Below, one piece after another: positions 19,944 to 29,137 of a DNA stretch of 64,000 nt (positions are counted from its first letter, which is position 1; every line of letters starts with the position of its first letter). The position numbers and the translations under genes were made by a program. This DNA is from Porphyridium purpureum (taxonomy: Eukaryota > Rhodophyta > Bangiophyceae > Porphyridiales > Porphyridiaceae): positions 1,054,001 through 1,118,000 of the forward strand of contig VRMN01000002.1 of assembly GCA_008690995.1 (NCBI GenBank), written 5' to 3'. The notes under the pieces are model-generated. The model did not search any database. It was not told where the DNA came from and worked only from the letters and a program-made list of their open reading frames with translations.

Positions 19944-21000
19944 TGTCACGAACCGTGCTGGCCCAGGACACAGCGGCACACCCAACAGCAAGCCAAGCGG
20001 CACACGCACGCACACAAGCTGGACAATCCACGCAACCAAGAGGAAACACAAGACACCCGCAGTCAACTGGACCTGCGGCAGGCAGGAAACCCGGAACCAA
20101 CGACGCTCACGCACGCTGCTCACCCGCGAGCAGCCAAGAGCACCCACACACGGGACCGACAGAACCAACCAAGAGCAGACACACGGGAAAGACACAGCCA
20201 ACCAAGAGCACACGCACGGAGCAGGCACAGCCAACCAAAAGCACACACACGGAAGACGCGCGTAACGGGGGAACCAGGCGTCCGCTGCCCAACCGGGATC
20301 CCGTTCGGCCACACCTTACGGTGATCCGGGACCCGGGGAGGCGTTGTGGGCAGCCGGGGTTAGCCGGAGGAGGTTACCTCACCTTTCGGCTTCAAACGGC
20401 CTATCACTCCTTTATCCGCCCCCGCCCACGTACCACCCCCGGATCCGCTTCCGAACAAGGACCGTCTAACGACGCCTTACCCCAGGGCATCCGCGAACCT
20501 TCCCCGTTAAACCCCCCGCTCGCTCGCTCGCGCTGTACTCCCGCCGTACCCCCGCCGTACCCCCGCCGTACCCCCGCTGTACTCCCGCTGTACCCCCGCT
20601 CCTCAACAGGTATCCAAGGCCCGAACACGCTCCCTTGAATACACCTGTTTTTACTTAGATCCACCTTACTCCTTCTGTCTCCCGACCCCCCTCTCCCCCC
20701 CTTGGTTGCCGACCCGCGCGTCTTTTTATACCCATCGCGACCACTGTACCCCCGAGGTACAGTGCCTTGCTGTCGCTGAGTCTAGAACCTTCCAGAAGGT
20801 TCCAGCCACCTCCTGGCTGTACACCCATTCCATACTGGGTGGTCATCGCGCGTCTGGTCCCTAAGGGTAGGGGCCTTCAGGCCTACCACGCGCCCCCTTG
20901 TACACCTACAGTACAGTGGGTCCGGCGCGACCAGGTATCCGGCCACGGACTATGGCTATTTTTTAATCATTTCCTTAACACACGGGCTACTCCCGTGACA
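19944..21000 (-). repeat. 5' LTR of the chromovirus
   Basis: 1057 bp; in element orientation this is the promoter LTR. The TATA box is the complement of 20723-20730, sharing the GGGTATAAAAAG context with the other retroelement. It carries the same GC-rich minisatellite (about 20534-20596). Right flank TGCA (21001-21004). Confidence 0.93.
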
Positions 21001-22449
21001 TGCACAGAACTCAAATCAGCATGTGCCGAGCCAATTTCAGCGCAACGCGCCAGACTTGGGACCAGAAATAAGCGCACGTACCAGACAAAAACGGTCGCAC
21101 CAGCTTTGGAGAACTGTCATGGACACACACCAAATGAATGAGTTGTTTTTACTGCTGAAAACAGAGAAAACTTGCAAGTGTTATTTACGGACCTAAAAGG
21201 CTCGAATTGGAGGGTTCTGATGACATCCTCTTCTCTTCGGGAGGGCCAAAGCTTACCTCAGTCAACTATTTCATCTGTACTTTTGGTGCACACAGCTTGA
21301 TAACTTGGGAGTGCCAACCGCACCCGAAAATTTAGACTTCTCCTTCGCATGCGACTATCGTATCCCTGTTGAGAGGAGCGCAAGAAACGTGAACATGTTG
21401 GACAGACTTCGGGTGAATGTGAGAGCCGTAAAAAAGCTCAGTTGCTTCATATTTATGTCGCTCTATGTAGCTTGCCTCAAGGCAGAGCAAACCTGATACC
21501 GATTGAAAAGCAAAAAGGTGGAGGCTATAGATAGTCCTGCGCTCCCGCGAGACTTGGATTCAATTGACCATGTTCGGAGACATGTAATAAGCCACGTTTA
21601 CGGTGAATTCTAGCAGCTTTATAGCTTGAAAGAGCTGCGAGAGGCAGATTAGGACGCCCTGGCGAAAATGGAGGGCTCCTGCGTCACAGGCTCGCGTGAC
21701 AGTGTGTCAAAAAGACTCGTTGGAAAGGTCTTGGGCCAAGCAAGGACGTGGTGCTTTTAGAACTCGCTTCTACCCTTCACTGCTGCGGTAAACTCTCTGA
21801 ACTTCCTCTCTTTTTTAATCGTTTGTCACTTTCCCTTGGCGCGTAAAATCTCGACTTCAACGAGTTTACACCAAAGTTACCATGTTTTGTTATAAAAAGT
21901 AACGACCAGCGGGTGTTTTTCATTGAGTGTCACTGGCTGTATGAGATCGATCGCTGCGACACGGAGTCGTGCGCGCTCTGTTCGGAGGTCTCTGTGCGAA
22001 TCACAGAACGACCCCAAAGGGAGGGTGTTCTGTGTTTTTCCAGGGTTCGATTCGACCGTGACTCGTGGCAAAGTGGATGCGGCCCAAAAATCAGACAATC
22101 CTTTCTAGCGGACGGTAAAAATCTGGGTCGCGGAAATCTGACAAGAACTACTTTTCCTCATTGCTCGTGAGTGGGAATCATGCGCGATGTCAGTAGAGGC
22201 CTTGAGCCTGCGGGCCGTTTGCGTAACCGTGCGTGAACCCAGCAAGCCTCAACAGCTTCCGCTGTCGGGTTTAAAAGCGGCCGCGACATCGTTTATTTTG
22301 GCACGTAAGACTCGGTTGGCCACGTGCGGGTGTCGTGAAAGGTAGCGAAGAGGGCAAGGTTGGGTGTGAAGTTTATCTTTGTCGTGTTTGTTGAGGAGAC
22401 CCCTCTTGAACACAGCTGGAGGATCTGACGTTGCCCCGTGACGAACAAG
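21001..22449. other. Gene-poor spacer
   Basis: About 1.45 kb between the retroelement and the Hog gene. I see no convincing gene, tRNA or repeat. The longest frame (21305-21496) is short and unremarkable. The last 200 bp presumably include the promoter and 5' UTR of the Hog gene. Confidence 0.4.
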
Positions 22450-23433
22450 ATGGCTCATACGATGGCTGCTCCGGTGATCCTGTTTGCACTGCTGCTGCTC
22501 ACACGCGTGGTGACCGTGCGTGCGGACGACTACGACATTTGTACCTATCGCAACAGCGGATGCACGGGAGACGAGGAGTGCACGGACTCGGACGTGGGCA
22601 AGTGCAAGGCGGTCGATGTTGACGACACCTTGAATACGTTGGGGGTCATTGTCAGCAAGTGCGATGGTGAAACCGCGACATTCAGGATGTGGAGCAGCGA
22701 TGACTGCAGCGGAACGGCGGATCTTGCAGGACTGGCGAATGGTGCGTGTGTCCGCTTCACGGGATCGCCGGAGACCATTTACTTTACGCTCAAGTGCAAG
22801 ACTGGAGACTGCTTTGCGCGGAACTCGAGGATCAAGCTGCAGAGCGGGGACGAGAAGCGACTCGCGGATGTGTCAGTGGGTGATATGGTCGAGAGTTGGG
22901 ACAGCGTCAGCAAGCAGCGCGTGTGGTCCGAGGTGTTCCTGATCCAGCACGGCAACGACGAGTCGACGACCAGGATGAACCGCATCGAGTATTTAACAGC
23001 AGACGGACGCGAAGGGGCTGTGATGGCGTCACCGTCGCACATGCTTCTTGCCGTGGGAACCGGAAACGAGCTTGTGCACGTGGCGACCAAGCGCATCAAG
23101 GAGGGCGACGAGATTGCGGTGCTTGGAGGTGAGGGCGAATCTTCGGCATCGATGAGCCGTGCGCGCGTGACCAAGGTGACGGGGATGAACGCCAAGAAGC
23201 TGAACGTGCACACGATGAACGACAATGTCGTTGTGGACGGCGTGCTGGCGTCGGTCGGAACGGACGTGATGCCACTGTGGATGCAGAAGTTATCTGTAAC
23301 GCCGCTCAAGGCGCTGTACAAGCTCGGCCTGACTGATGTGGTGCAGCGGCTGGACTCGGTTGTGCACCGGCTGTACGTCAGCTTGAAGCAGGGCCACGTT
23401 GCCCGAGCGCTTGCCCAGGCGGGCCTTGCCTGA
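22450..23433 (+). CDS. Secreted protein with Cys-rich domain and Hedgehog-type Hint (Hog) domain
   Basis: The first ATG is 22450 (327 aa). Residues 1-25 are a signal peptide ending near VRA. Next comes a domain with eight cysteines before the Hint module (about residues 31-116), unlike the Hedgehog signalling domain. The Hint/Hog module starts at Cys121 in GDCF, continues with an LADVSVGDMV motif, has SPSH with His197 (the TxxH-type block), and ends with VVVDGVLAS (262-268), a block shared with Hedgehog C-terminal domains. Known Hog domains cleave at the first Cys by an N-S acyl shift and can pass the upstream part to a sterol. A C-terminal stretch of amphipathic helices follows. Hog proteins without a Hedge domain are known from red algae and other protists. 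Self-processing is inferred from the conserved Cys and His. Confidence 0.88.
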   Translation: MAHTMAAPVILFALLLLTRVVTVRADDYDICTYRNSGCTGDEECTDSDVGKCKAVDVDDTLNTLGVIVSKCDGETATFRMWSSDDCSGTADLAGLANGACVRFTGSPETIYFTLKCKTGDCFARNSRIKLQSGDEKRLADVSVGDMVESWDSVSKQRVWSEVFLIQHGNDESTTRMNRIEYLTADGREGAVMASPSHMLLAVGTGNELVHVATKRIKEGDEIAVLGGEGESSASMSRARVTKVTGMNAKKLNVHTMNDNVVVDGVLASVGTDVMPLWMQKLSVTPLKALYKLGLTDVVQRLDSVVHRLYVSLKQGHVARALAQAGLA

Positions 23434-24104
23434 GCGGTAAATGCAGACCCTCGCGGAACCCACCACCGCTCATGACGCTGCGCATTAGCGAGCCTGCGCT
23501 GCGTTGCTCGTGCTTGGCTGTCCCTCTTTGATGCTGCTGCGTTGTGTCCCAGCTGTGTGCGCATGCCACCACGCTCCTGTCCCACGCGCGCCCATGCGGC
23601 GAACAGAACCCTACCAAAAAAGTGCGGTTGCTCTTCGATCGACAAACTGTACCGCGCCGCATTCTCATTGTGGTGTGTGCTGCTTGGACAGTGCGATGTT
23701 GTCCCTACACGCCACGCCAACGCAGAGTGAGTGGAAACCCCCCTTTTGCCCCACGCCTTCCGCGTGGGCGTGTTGTTGATGGTGGTGGAGGGCAAGCGCC
23801 ATGTTCTACACCGCAGCCGCAGCCGCAGCCGCTGTGGTCATGGGAGCGGTCGATGATGATGGGCTTGTGGCGCCTTGTGGTGGTGGGTGCTGGTTGAATC
23901 GATGGCGAAGGGTTGGTGCGGTTGAGTGGACGCGTGGAGATGGGGAGATAAGGGTAGTGGGGTGGGTGGATGGAGGTGTGGAGAGGGTGGAAGAGCGGAC
24001 GTGCAGGGCACTGAGTGAGAGAGAGAGAGAGGGAGGGAGGGATAGAGAGGGAGAGAAGGGGAGAGGCGGAGGGGGAGGCGTGAGGGCTAGGCAGGACACG
24101 TACT
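23434..24104. other. Intergenic region with GA-rich tract before VIPP1
   Basis: No gene is supported. 23801-23840 has a short GCAGCC-type repeat. From about 24018 to 24075 the plus strand is almost pure purine (GAGAGAGAGAGGGAGGGAGG and on), ending some 30 bp before the presumed VIPP1 start codon. Overlapping frames here are low-complexity shadows. Confidence 0.5.
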
Positions 24105-24987
24105 ATGGCGGCATTTGTGGGGCAGAGTGGCGCGGCGCTGGGCACCGTCGCCAAGGGTGGGTTCACGCGCGCGCCGCGCGATGGCGCGCTGTGCGTGCGC
24201 GCAGCCGGCCGCACGCGCAGAGGCTGCGGGCGCGCGCCACATGCAGATGAACCTGTTCGAGCGCTTCGGGCGCGTCGTCCGCGCGACCGGGAATAAGATT
24301 GTGGGCTCCATGGAGAACCCGGAGAAAATCCTCGAGCAGACCATGATTGATATGAACAACGATTTGGTCAAGGTCAGGCAGGCGTACGCCGAGGTCTCGG
24401 CCACGGCAAAGAGGATTGAGAGACAGCGCGAGCAGGCCGTCCAGACAGCGACAGAGTGGAAGAGCCGCGCGCAGCTCGCGCTGCAAAAGGGCGACGAGGA
24501 GCTCGCGCGCGAGGCTCTCGTACGCAAGACGCAACAGGATGAGACTGCGGCGTCGCTCACCTCGCAGCTTGAAAACATGTCTGCCAGTGTGGCGAAACTG
24601 CAGGAGTCAATGAGTGAAATCGAATCAAAGATTGCCGAAGCGCAGGGTATGAAAGATGAGCTGATTGCGCGCGCTCGCACCGCTCAGACCACCAACAAGG
24701 TCAATGACATGCTCGGGAACGTCGGCACGTCCAGCGGTCTCGCCGCGTTCGAGCGCATGCGCGAAAAGGTTGAGACACTCGAGGCGCAGAGCGAGATCTC
24801 GTCACAGATGGCGCTCGGCCAGGGCAATAGCAAGGCCACTCCGAGCCTGGAGAGTAGATTCAAGCAGCTCGAATCCGGCAGCGCCGTCGATGCCGAGCTT
24901 GCGAAAATGAAGGCTCAGCTGCCCTCGGCAAAAAACCCAAGGGTGGATGACGAACTGGAACGACTTAGGAAGGAGGCCGGGCTGTAA
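24105..24987 (+). CDS. VIPP1: VIPP1/IM30 (PspA family) thylakoid membrane protein
   Basis: The body from 24241 (248 aa, starting MQMNLFERFG) is a classic PspA/IM30 protein: an amphipathic N-terminal helix, the NPEKILEQ block, then long coiled-coil helices. VIPP1 forms ESCRT-III-like rods and rings on plastid membranes and supports thylakoid upkeep. An ATG at 24105 opens a frame reading MAAFVGQSG... up to an LCVRAA motif, which looks exactly like the plastid transit peptides of DXS (MAAFV) and Cpn60 (MAFV) in this window, but it is in a different frame from the body and stops at 24296. An ATG at 24181 in the body frame gives only a 20-residue extension. Explanations are a very short intron, a one-base sequence error, or a downstream start. 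Body call sure, start unsure. Confidence 0.9.
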
Positions 24988-25133
24988 AAAAAAAAGAAAA
25001 GAGAAACAAAGTTTGATAATGTGGCTCCGCCGGATGGACGCTGTCATGTAACGCGCACATACCTTTCCGCTTCCTTTACATACTGGTGGTAATAAAAGGT
25101 CTTGGTCATTGACTTGAAATTTGAAGGCATAGC

Positions 25134-25739
25134 TCACGGAAACAAGCCGAGCGCGGTCAGGATGCGTTCTGCACTCTCGGTAATACTCCGGGACTCCAGC
25201 AGCATTCTTTCTACATGAATAGCGTGAGCGCGTGCAAGACTGTCACCACACGAGCACAACGTGGGCGCGTCCTCCTGAGCTCCAGCAGGATCATGGTGCC
25301 TTGCGTGAAACTCATTTTCCGCAGCAGCAACAGCAACGTGCTTCACGCACGACATGTGCGAGCGTTCGACAATGCGCAGCGCTGCTCTGCACGATTCCAG
25401 CACATTCCGCTGCTCAGCATCCAGCACAAAGGCTGCGAAGGGCCACTTTGTCGAGTTCACAGCGGGAGAACATGACAGCACAGCTTCAATAGTGCCTAGA
25501 ACACGAGCGGCGCGTTCGGTGTCGCGAACTGCGCTGGAGAAGCCGCAGTCGAATCCTGTTTGCGCGGTGTGTTCGCTGTACGCTGATAGCGCGTCGCGAA
25601 AGCCTTGTTTCTCTAGTCGCTTGCGGACCTCGGCTAAGTCCAAGCCGCCGTCACGACCTGGTGGGGTTCCATATTGCGGTCCGAAAAAGTCGTCATCGTC
25701 TCCAACACTGTCCTCTGAGTCGAGCGCCTGCCTTGCCAT
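25134..25739 (-). CDS. Yae1/Lto1-type domain protein, 201 aa
   Basis: ATG at 25739. After an acidic N-terminus (EDSVGDDDDFF), residues about 43-75 contain the repeated glycine pattern of Yae1_N (KQGFRDAL... TGFDCGF), seen in Yae1 and Lto1. In yeast these form an adaptor that recruits the ABC protein Rli1 to the cytosolic iron-sulfur assembly machinery. The C-terminal 120 residues are helical with several cysteines and no known domain. The gene is convergent with VIPP1, the two stop codons being about 146 bp apart. Whether it acts as Yae1, Lto1 or a fusion of roles cannot be told from sequence alone. Confidence 0.65.
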   Translation of the reverse strand: MARQALDSEDSVGDDDDFFGPQYGTPPGRDGGLDLAEVRKRLEKQGFRDALSAYSEHTAQTGFDCGFSSAVRDTERAARVLGTIEAVLSCSPAVNSTKWPFAAFVLDAEQRNVLESCRAALRIVERSHMSCVKHVAVAAAENEFHARHHDPAGAQEDAPTLCSCGDSLARAHAIHVERMLLESRSITESAERILTALGLFP

Positions 25740-26800
25740 GCTGTCAAGCGCTAAATGTTGTCAATGTGCACCTCAAACTTCCGTGGGATAGCTGGATTCA
25801 CTGCGTCAGCGGAAGTGATGTGCATTTGCGCTTCGGTCTCGGCAGACCAGAGATACGCTCGCTGCGGCGCGCGGCACGCGGAGCCGCAAGAGCGGACAGC
25901 GGCGGTTAACATCGACGCGATGGAGCGAAAGATATTTATTTAAGCAGGTCGAGGTGCGTTCGGATCAGTATCAGGCAAAGCCCGCGGTTTCTCGAGCCGA
26001 AACGAGACTTGTCAGCGTACTCAGACAACGACAGAGTCGAAAGAGCCAGTGAATTCCAATCTGCTGGACACCAAGACGTAGATGACCGTTGGCTTGAGAG
26101 CCTGAAGGCTAGTAAGACGCCTCTCTGGGACGCGAGCATCACGATCAAAACCTTCATAAGACAGGCTCGCTTTGCGTTCCTCCGTTGCAGAAGGTCACAA
26201 TAAGGAACAAGAGGCCGATGCGTGAGCATGGGCACGAAATGGTTCAGTCTGTGTCGTACTTGCGCATGATGCAGTGAGTGCGTACTTCCCCCCTTCGGCT
26301 CTCTCCCCATGGGGGCAGCGCACCTACACGGGAAGATTGAATGACTTTCGAACAAGTGATTCGAACTTGTTGTGTCAATTGATCCCGTGCGTGAAGGTGA
26401 TGGCAGGCCAACGTTTAACAAGTCGTCCAGGGCGTCGACGAATCCTTTCAGGCTCGCTACCGGAGACGCCGCATGAGCTTTCGGCATCAACTTTAAAGAT
26501 GGCGTGTCTGCTTGGCATTGACATGGCATTCATGCGCGGATCTAAATCCCTGTGGGCGTCGTTTCTCGGTATCAGGGATAGAAAGATAAATCAGCATGAA
26601 AGCGCAGGCGAGGCGGGCGACAGTCAAGCGCCACCGTGGCTGACTAGAACTCTCGTTCGGTTCCCCTGGTCCAACTCCGTAGGTACGAGGACTTGCAGTC
26701 TTAGGGAAAGCGTAGGCTCCAAAGGTATAGTTCTCGCAGCACAAAGAATCTGAAGCATTAGGTGCGAAAATAACGGACGATTGATGAGCACCATTGCTTT
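25740..26800. other. Intergenic region, no supported gene
   Basis: Two overlapping antiparallel frames are open here (25936-26529 minus, 197 aa; 26274-26753 plus, 159 aa), but neither shows a recognisable domain or convincing composition. Either could hide a small species-specific gene. No RNA gene was recognised. Confidence 0.35.
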
Positions 26801-27874
26801 CTATGTGCCTTCTTCCTCATCTTCGCCGTCGTCTTCGATCACGACCCGCTTCGCTTCAATCCGCTTCCGTCGGGCCAGACGAGCTGCGCGTGAGTCGTCG
26901 GTTTCCTCAAAGTCCCGCACGCTCCCGTAATGCTCTTGCTGGTGGTAACTAAGAAGTAGCGTCGGAAATTCGAGCATGCGGGGATTTGTGTCTTGCACCT
27001 GGGTGTCCAGTATCTCGCCCATCGTTGATGTCCGGTCCGGATCCACGCGGACGCCAGCATTGTCTAGTGACTTGGGGTCAAAGTTAACGATTTCGATTGG
27101 TCTTGCGTCGAGGATGTAAATACGAAAGTTGGCGTGAAGTAGCATGGAAAGTGCTTGCAACTCCATGTTGCCGGCCCAAGTGCCGTCCTCGCGCATTTCT
27201 GATACATACACGTCAAACTTGCGATCCTCATCAACGAACGGAGCAAAGATTTCCTCGTGTTTCTCCATGTAGTCGCAGCATCGCGCTCTCAGCTCCTCGA
27301 TGCTCGAATGAGCCCACCGACAAGCTCTGCAGCTCAGAACGGACTTTTTTCGGTCAGACGTGTCCATGCTCCTGACCTGATTTCGTTCAGGCGTTCTTTG
27401 CGAGCGTGAATAGCTTCCTATGACAGGAATCCAGTCCCCTTCATTTTCTGCTGAAGAATTTCCATCGTCGCCGGGACTTTCTTCTTCTACGCCGGGCTCA
27501 TCTTTCTGTACATCGTCATTCTCATCATCGACAGTTGTCATTTCAGTTATGCCAGCCTCCACGTACCGCGCGCGATGCTTCTCGCGATGAACGCACAACT
27601 GGTCCATAACCGCGCGGAAAAGGCAATTTCCATCGCGCTCTGTGTCGAAAATTGTCTTGCTCGCCGGCTCCAGGAACAAGTTGAATTTAGCCAGATCTTC
27701 CAGATCACTGGCGCTGAGCGTGTCCTTTCCGTGAACCTTCGCCGAGCCCTTACCACCATTCCGTCGTCGAGTACTGCCTCCCTTATTCGACTGCTGCCGC
27801 TGGTGCTGCTGATGTTGTTGAGACTGGCTCTTTTTCGCCCGCTTTCCCGTCGAACCTGCTCTTTTTCCGCCCAT
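26801..27874 (-). CDS. OTU-domain deubiquitinase, OTUD3-like, 357 aa
   Basis: ATG at 27874. The N-terminus is basic and Gln-rich (residues 1-50). The OTU cysteine-protease domain begins near residue 73 with DTERDGNCLFRA; Cys84 is the likely nucleophile. The catalytic histidine is probably in the HYGSVRDF motif near residue 320, matching the HYNSV block of OTUD3-type enzymes. An acidic insert (VDDENDDVQKDEPGVEEE) interrupts the domain after the first helix, so this copy is longer than usual. It would cleave ubiquitin chains in cytosol or nucleus. It is divergent from the NSE1 gene, with a 260-bp shared promoter. Confidence 0.85.
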   Translation of the reverse strand: MGGKRAGSTGKRAKKSQSQQHQQHQRQQSNKGGSTRRRNGGKGSAKVHGKDTLSASDLEDLAKFNLFLEPASKTIFDTERDGNCLFRAVMDQLCVHREKHRARYVEAGITEMTTVDDENDDVQKDEPGVEEESPGDDGNSSAENEGDWIPVIGSYSRSQRTPERNQVRSMDTSDRKKSVLSCRACRWAHSSIEELRARCCDYMEKHEEIFAPFVDEDRKFDVYVSEMREDGTWAGNMELQALSMLLHANFRIYILDARPIEIVNFDPKSLDNAGVRVDPDRTSTMGEILDTQVQDTNPRMLEFPTLLLSYHQQEHYGSVRDFEETDDSRAARLARRKRIEAKRVVIEDDGEDEEEGT

Positions 27875-27992
27875 GTCACCGTCGCGTGAGGTTCGTGTTT
27901 CGTCGAGCGCCGGACAACCAAGTCTCCGCTCTGGCCCGTGGTCGCCATTCCCTCACCTCCGCGCGAGAATAACTCGGTCTGGCCGACTCGTC

Positions 27993-28023
27993 TTCATATA
28001 AATGCGGCCTCCTTTCATATAAA
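27993..28023 (+). promoter_or_regulatory. Twin TATA-like boxes before NSE1
   Basis: TTCATATAAA occurs twice, at 27993-28002 and 28014-28023, exactly 21 bp (two helical turns) apart and 110-140 bp upstream of the NSE1 ATG, in the spacer shared with the divergent OTU gene. Probable core promoter, by inference. Confidence 0.45.
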
Positions 28024-28134
28024 GTGCGCGCATGGCGCGTGGATCGACAACGCTCGTGCGCGCGTGTGCGAGTCCGAAAGCTGAGTCTCGCGTGTGGATG
28101 AAGGCATGTCACGTCAAGTCAGGTCCGGTCAAAG

Positions 28135-28851
28135 ATGAGCCCGACAACGTATCAGGAAAAGACGCTGATCCAGGCAATGATTTCACATGGCGCTGCCGAG
28201 GCCTCGTCGTTTGCAGAGTTGTTCTACCGGTGCATGACCTTGCGGATGGCCGATGAGGTCGCTGACGCTGAGAATGCGTTGGCGAGACAGTGGCAGGATG
28301 CGCCAATGGTACTGACTCGCCCGGTCGAGGCAGCGGTTATGACCGCGGCGCTAGGAATGCTGAACGAAAAGATTTCGTGGCTTGACATGGAAATTTCGAC
28401 GCTTACGTTCTGCGTGGATGGGAAGGTGTATTATGGGTTTGTGAACACGACAGCCGACGAGGTGACCAAGCACGCGACCAAGATGAGCGAGGCGCAGCGC
28501 GCATTGTTCTACGCTGTTGTGAGCAACCTCCTGGAGACCAGCGCAGAACTAGAGCAGGACACCCTGAATGTTGATGACCCGCGCAGCCACGCGACGAGGC
28601 AAGCCATCCAGACCATTTACTCTAGTGGCCTGGAGTACACAGAGGTCGAGTCACTTGGATTATCTGCACAAGGCAACCTCCACCTTCGTCCCTCAGACGT
28701 TGAGGCGTGTGTCCTGGAACTCGCCGACAAGCATTGGCTTCGTCTGATTCGCACCATCCACAACATCGAGTACGTCCAGCTCGGGCCGCGCGCAGTTCTC
28801 GAACTTTCTGAAGCGCGAGAATGGAACAACAACCGACTGATGAGAGGCTAG
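28135..28851 (+). CDS. NSE1-like SMC5/6 complex subunit lacking the RING, 238 aa
   Basis: ATG at 28135. The protein matches the winged-helix part of NSE1 (NSMCE1): an N-terminal helical segment, then an FCVDGKVYYGFVNTTADEV block typical of the family, then a second winged helix. NSE1 with NSE3 and NSE4 forms the kleisin-bridge module of SMC5/6, acting in DNA repair and silencing of extrachromosomal DNA. Usual family members end in a variant RING of about 60 residues with eight metal ligands. Here the frame stops at ...NNNRLMRG and no cysteine-rich segment follows in any frame, so the RING appears absent. The family assignment is moderately strong. Confidence 0.72.
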   Translation: MSPTTYQEKTLIQAMISHGAAEASSFAELFYRCMTLRMADEVADAENALARQWQDAPMVLTRPVEAAVMTAALGMLNEKISWLDMEISTLTFCVDGKVYYGFVNTTADEVTKHATKMSEAQRALFYAVVSNLLETSAELEQDTLNVDDPRSHATRQAIQTIYSSGLEYTEVESLGLSAQGNLHLRPSDVEACVLELADKHWLRLIRTIHNIEYVQLGPRAVLELSEAREWNNNRLMRG

Positions 28852-29137
28852 ATCATGTACAGAAGGGCTTTAAGCTCAGACAATAGTGAGCACGATCAAT
28901 ACGAGCGGCACCGACGCTCCCGCGTGAACGCATTGTAAACTGCAGAGTCGACAAATGAGCGAATGAGTCATTTGCAAGTCTTACCGAGAACCACTGACAT
29001 GTCGACGTGTTCGGGGATGTGCTGCAGAATAAATGTACAGTAAAGGCATTATCGAGGAAGCCATGCCGCGATTACGTGTGCTTTGCACGACAAATGTTGC
29101 ATTCATGTGCATACAAGCGGACTGCATGGATTTCAAG

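Larger units (their letters stand above)
13754..21000 (-). mobile_element. Chromodomain Ty3/Gypsy (chromovirus) LTR retrotransposon, looks whole
   Basis: This 7247-bp element lies on the minus strand. Two 1057-bp LTRs with TGTCAC...GTGACA ends bound it, and TGCA is duplicated at both sides (13750-13753 and 21001-21004). Gag and a single long Pol frame read leftward; Pol ends in a chromodomain, the hallmark of chromoviruses. The LTRs differ at only about six places by eye (about 0.5%), so the insertion is young. A purine-rich tract on the minus strand lies just inside 14811 next to the 3' LTR, confirming orientation. No break is obvious. Confidence 0.93.

Noticed and set aside
13754-21000. Two 1057-bp near-identical blocks as a segmental duplication
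   Set aside because: Terminal TG/CA ends, the target duplication and retroelement genes between them identify them as LTRs.
22040-22065. tRNA T-loop-like GGTTCGATTCGACC
   Set aside because: The five-base T stem does not pair and no acceptor or anticodon arms are found.
25936-26529. 197-codon minus-strand frame
   Set aside because: No domain, overlapped by a plus-strand frame of similar quality; not enough support.
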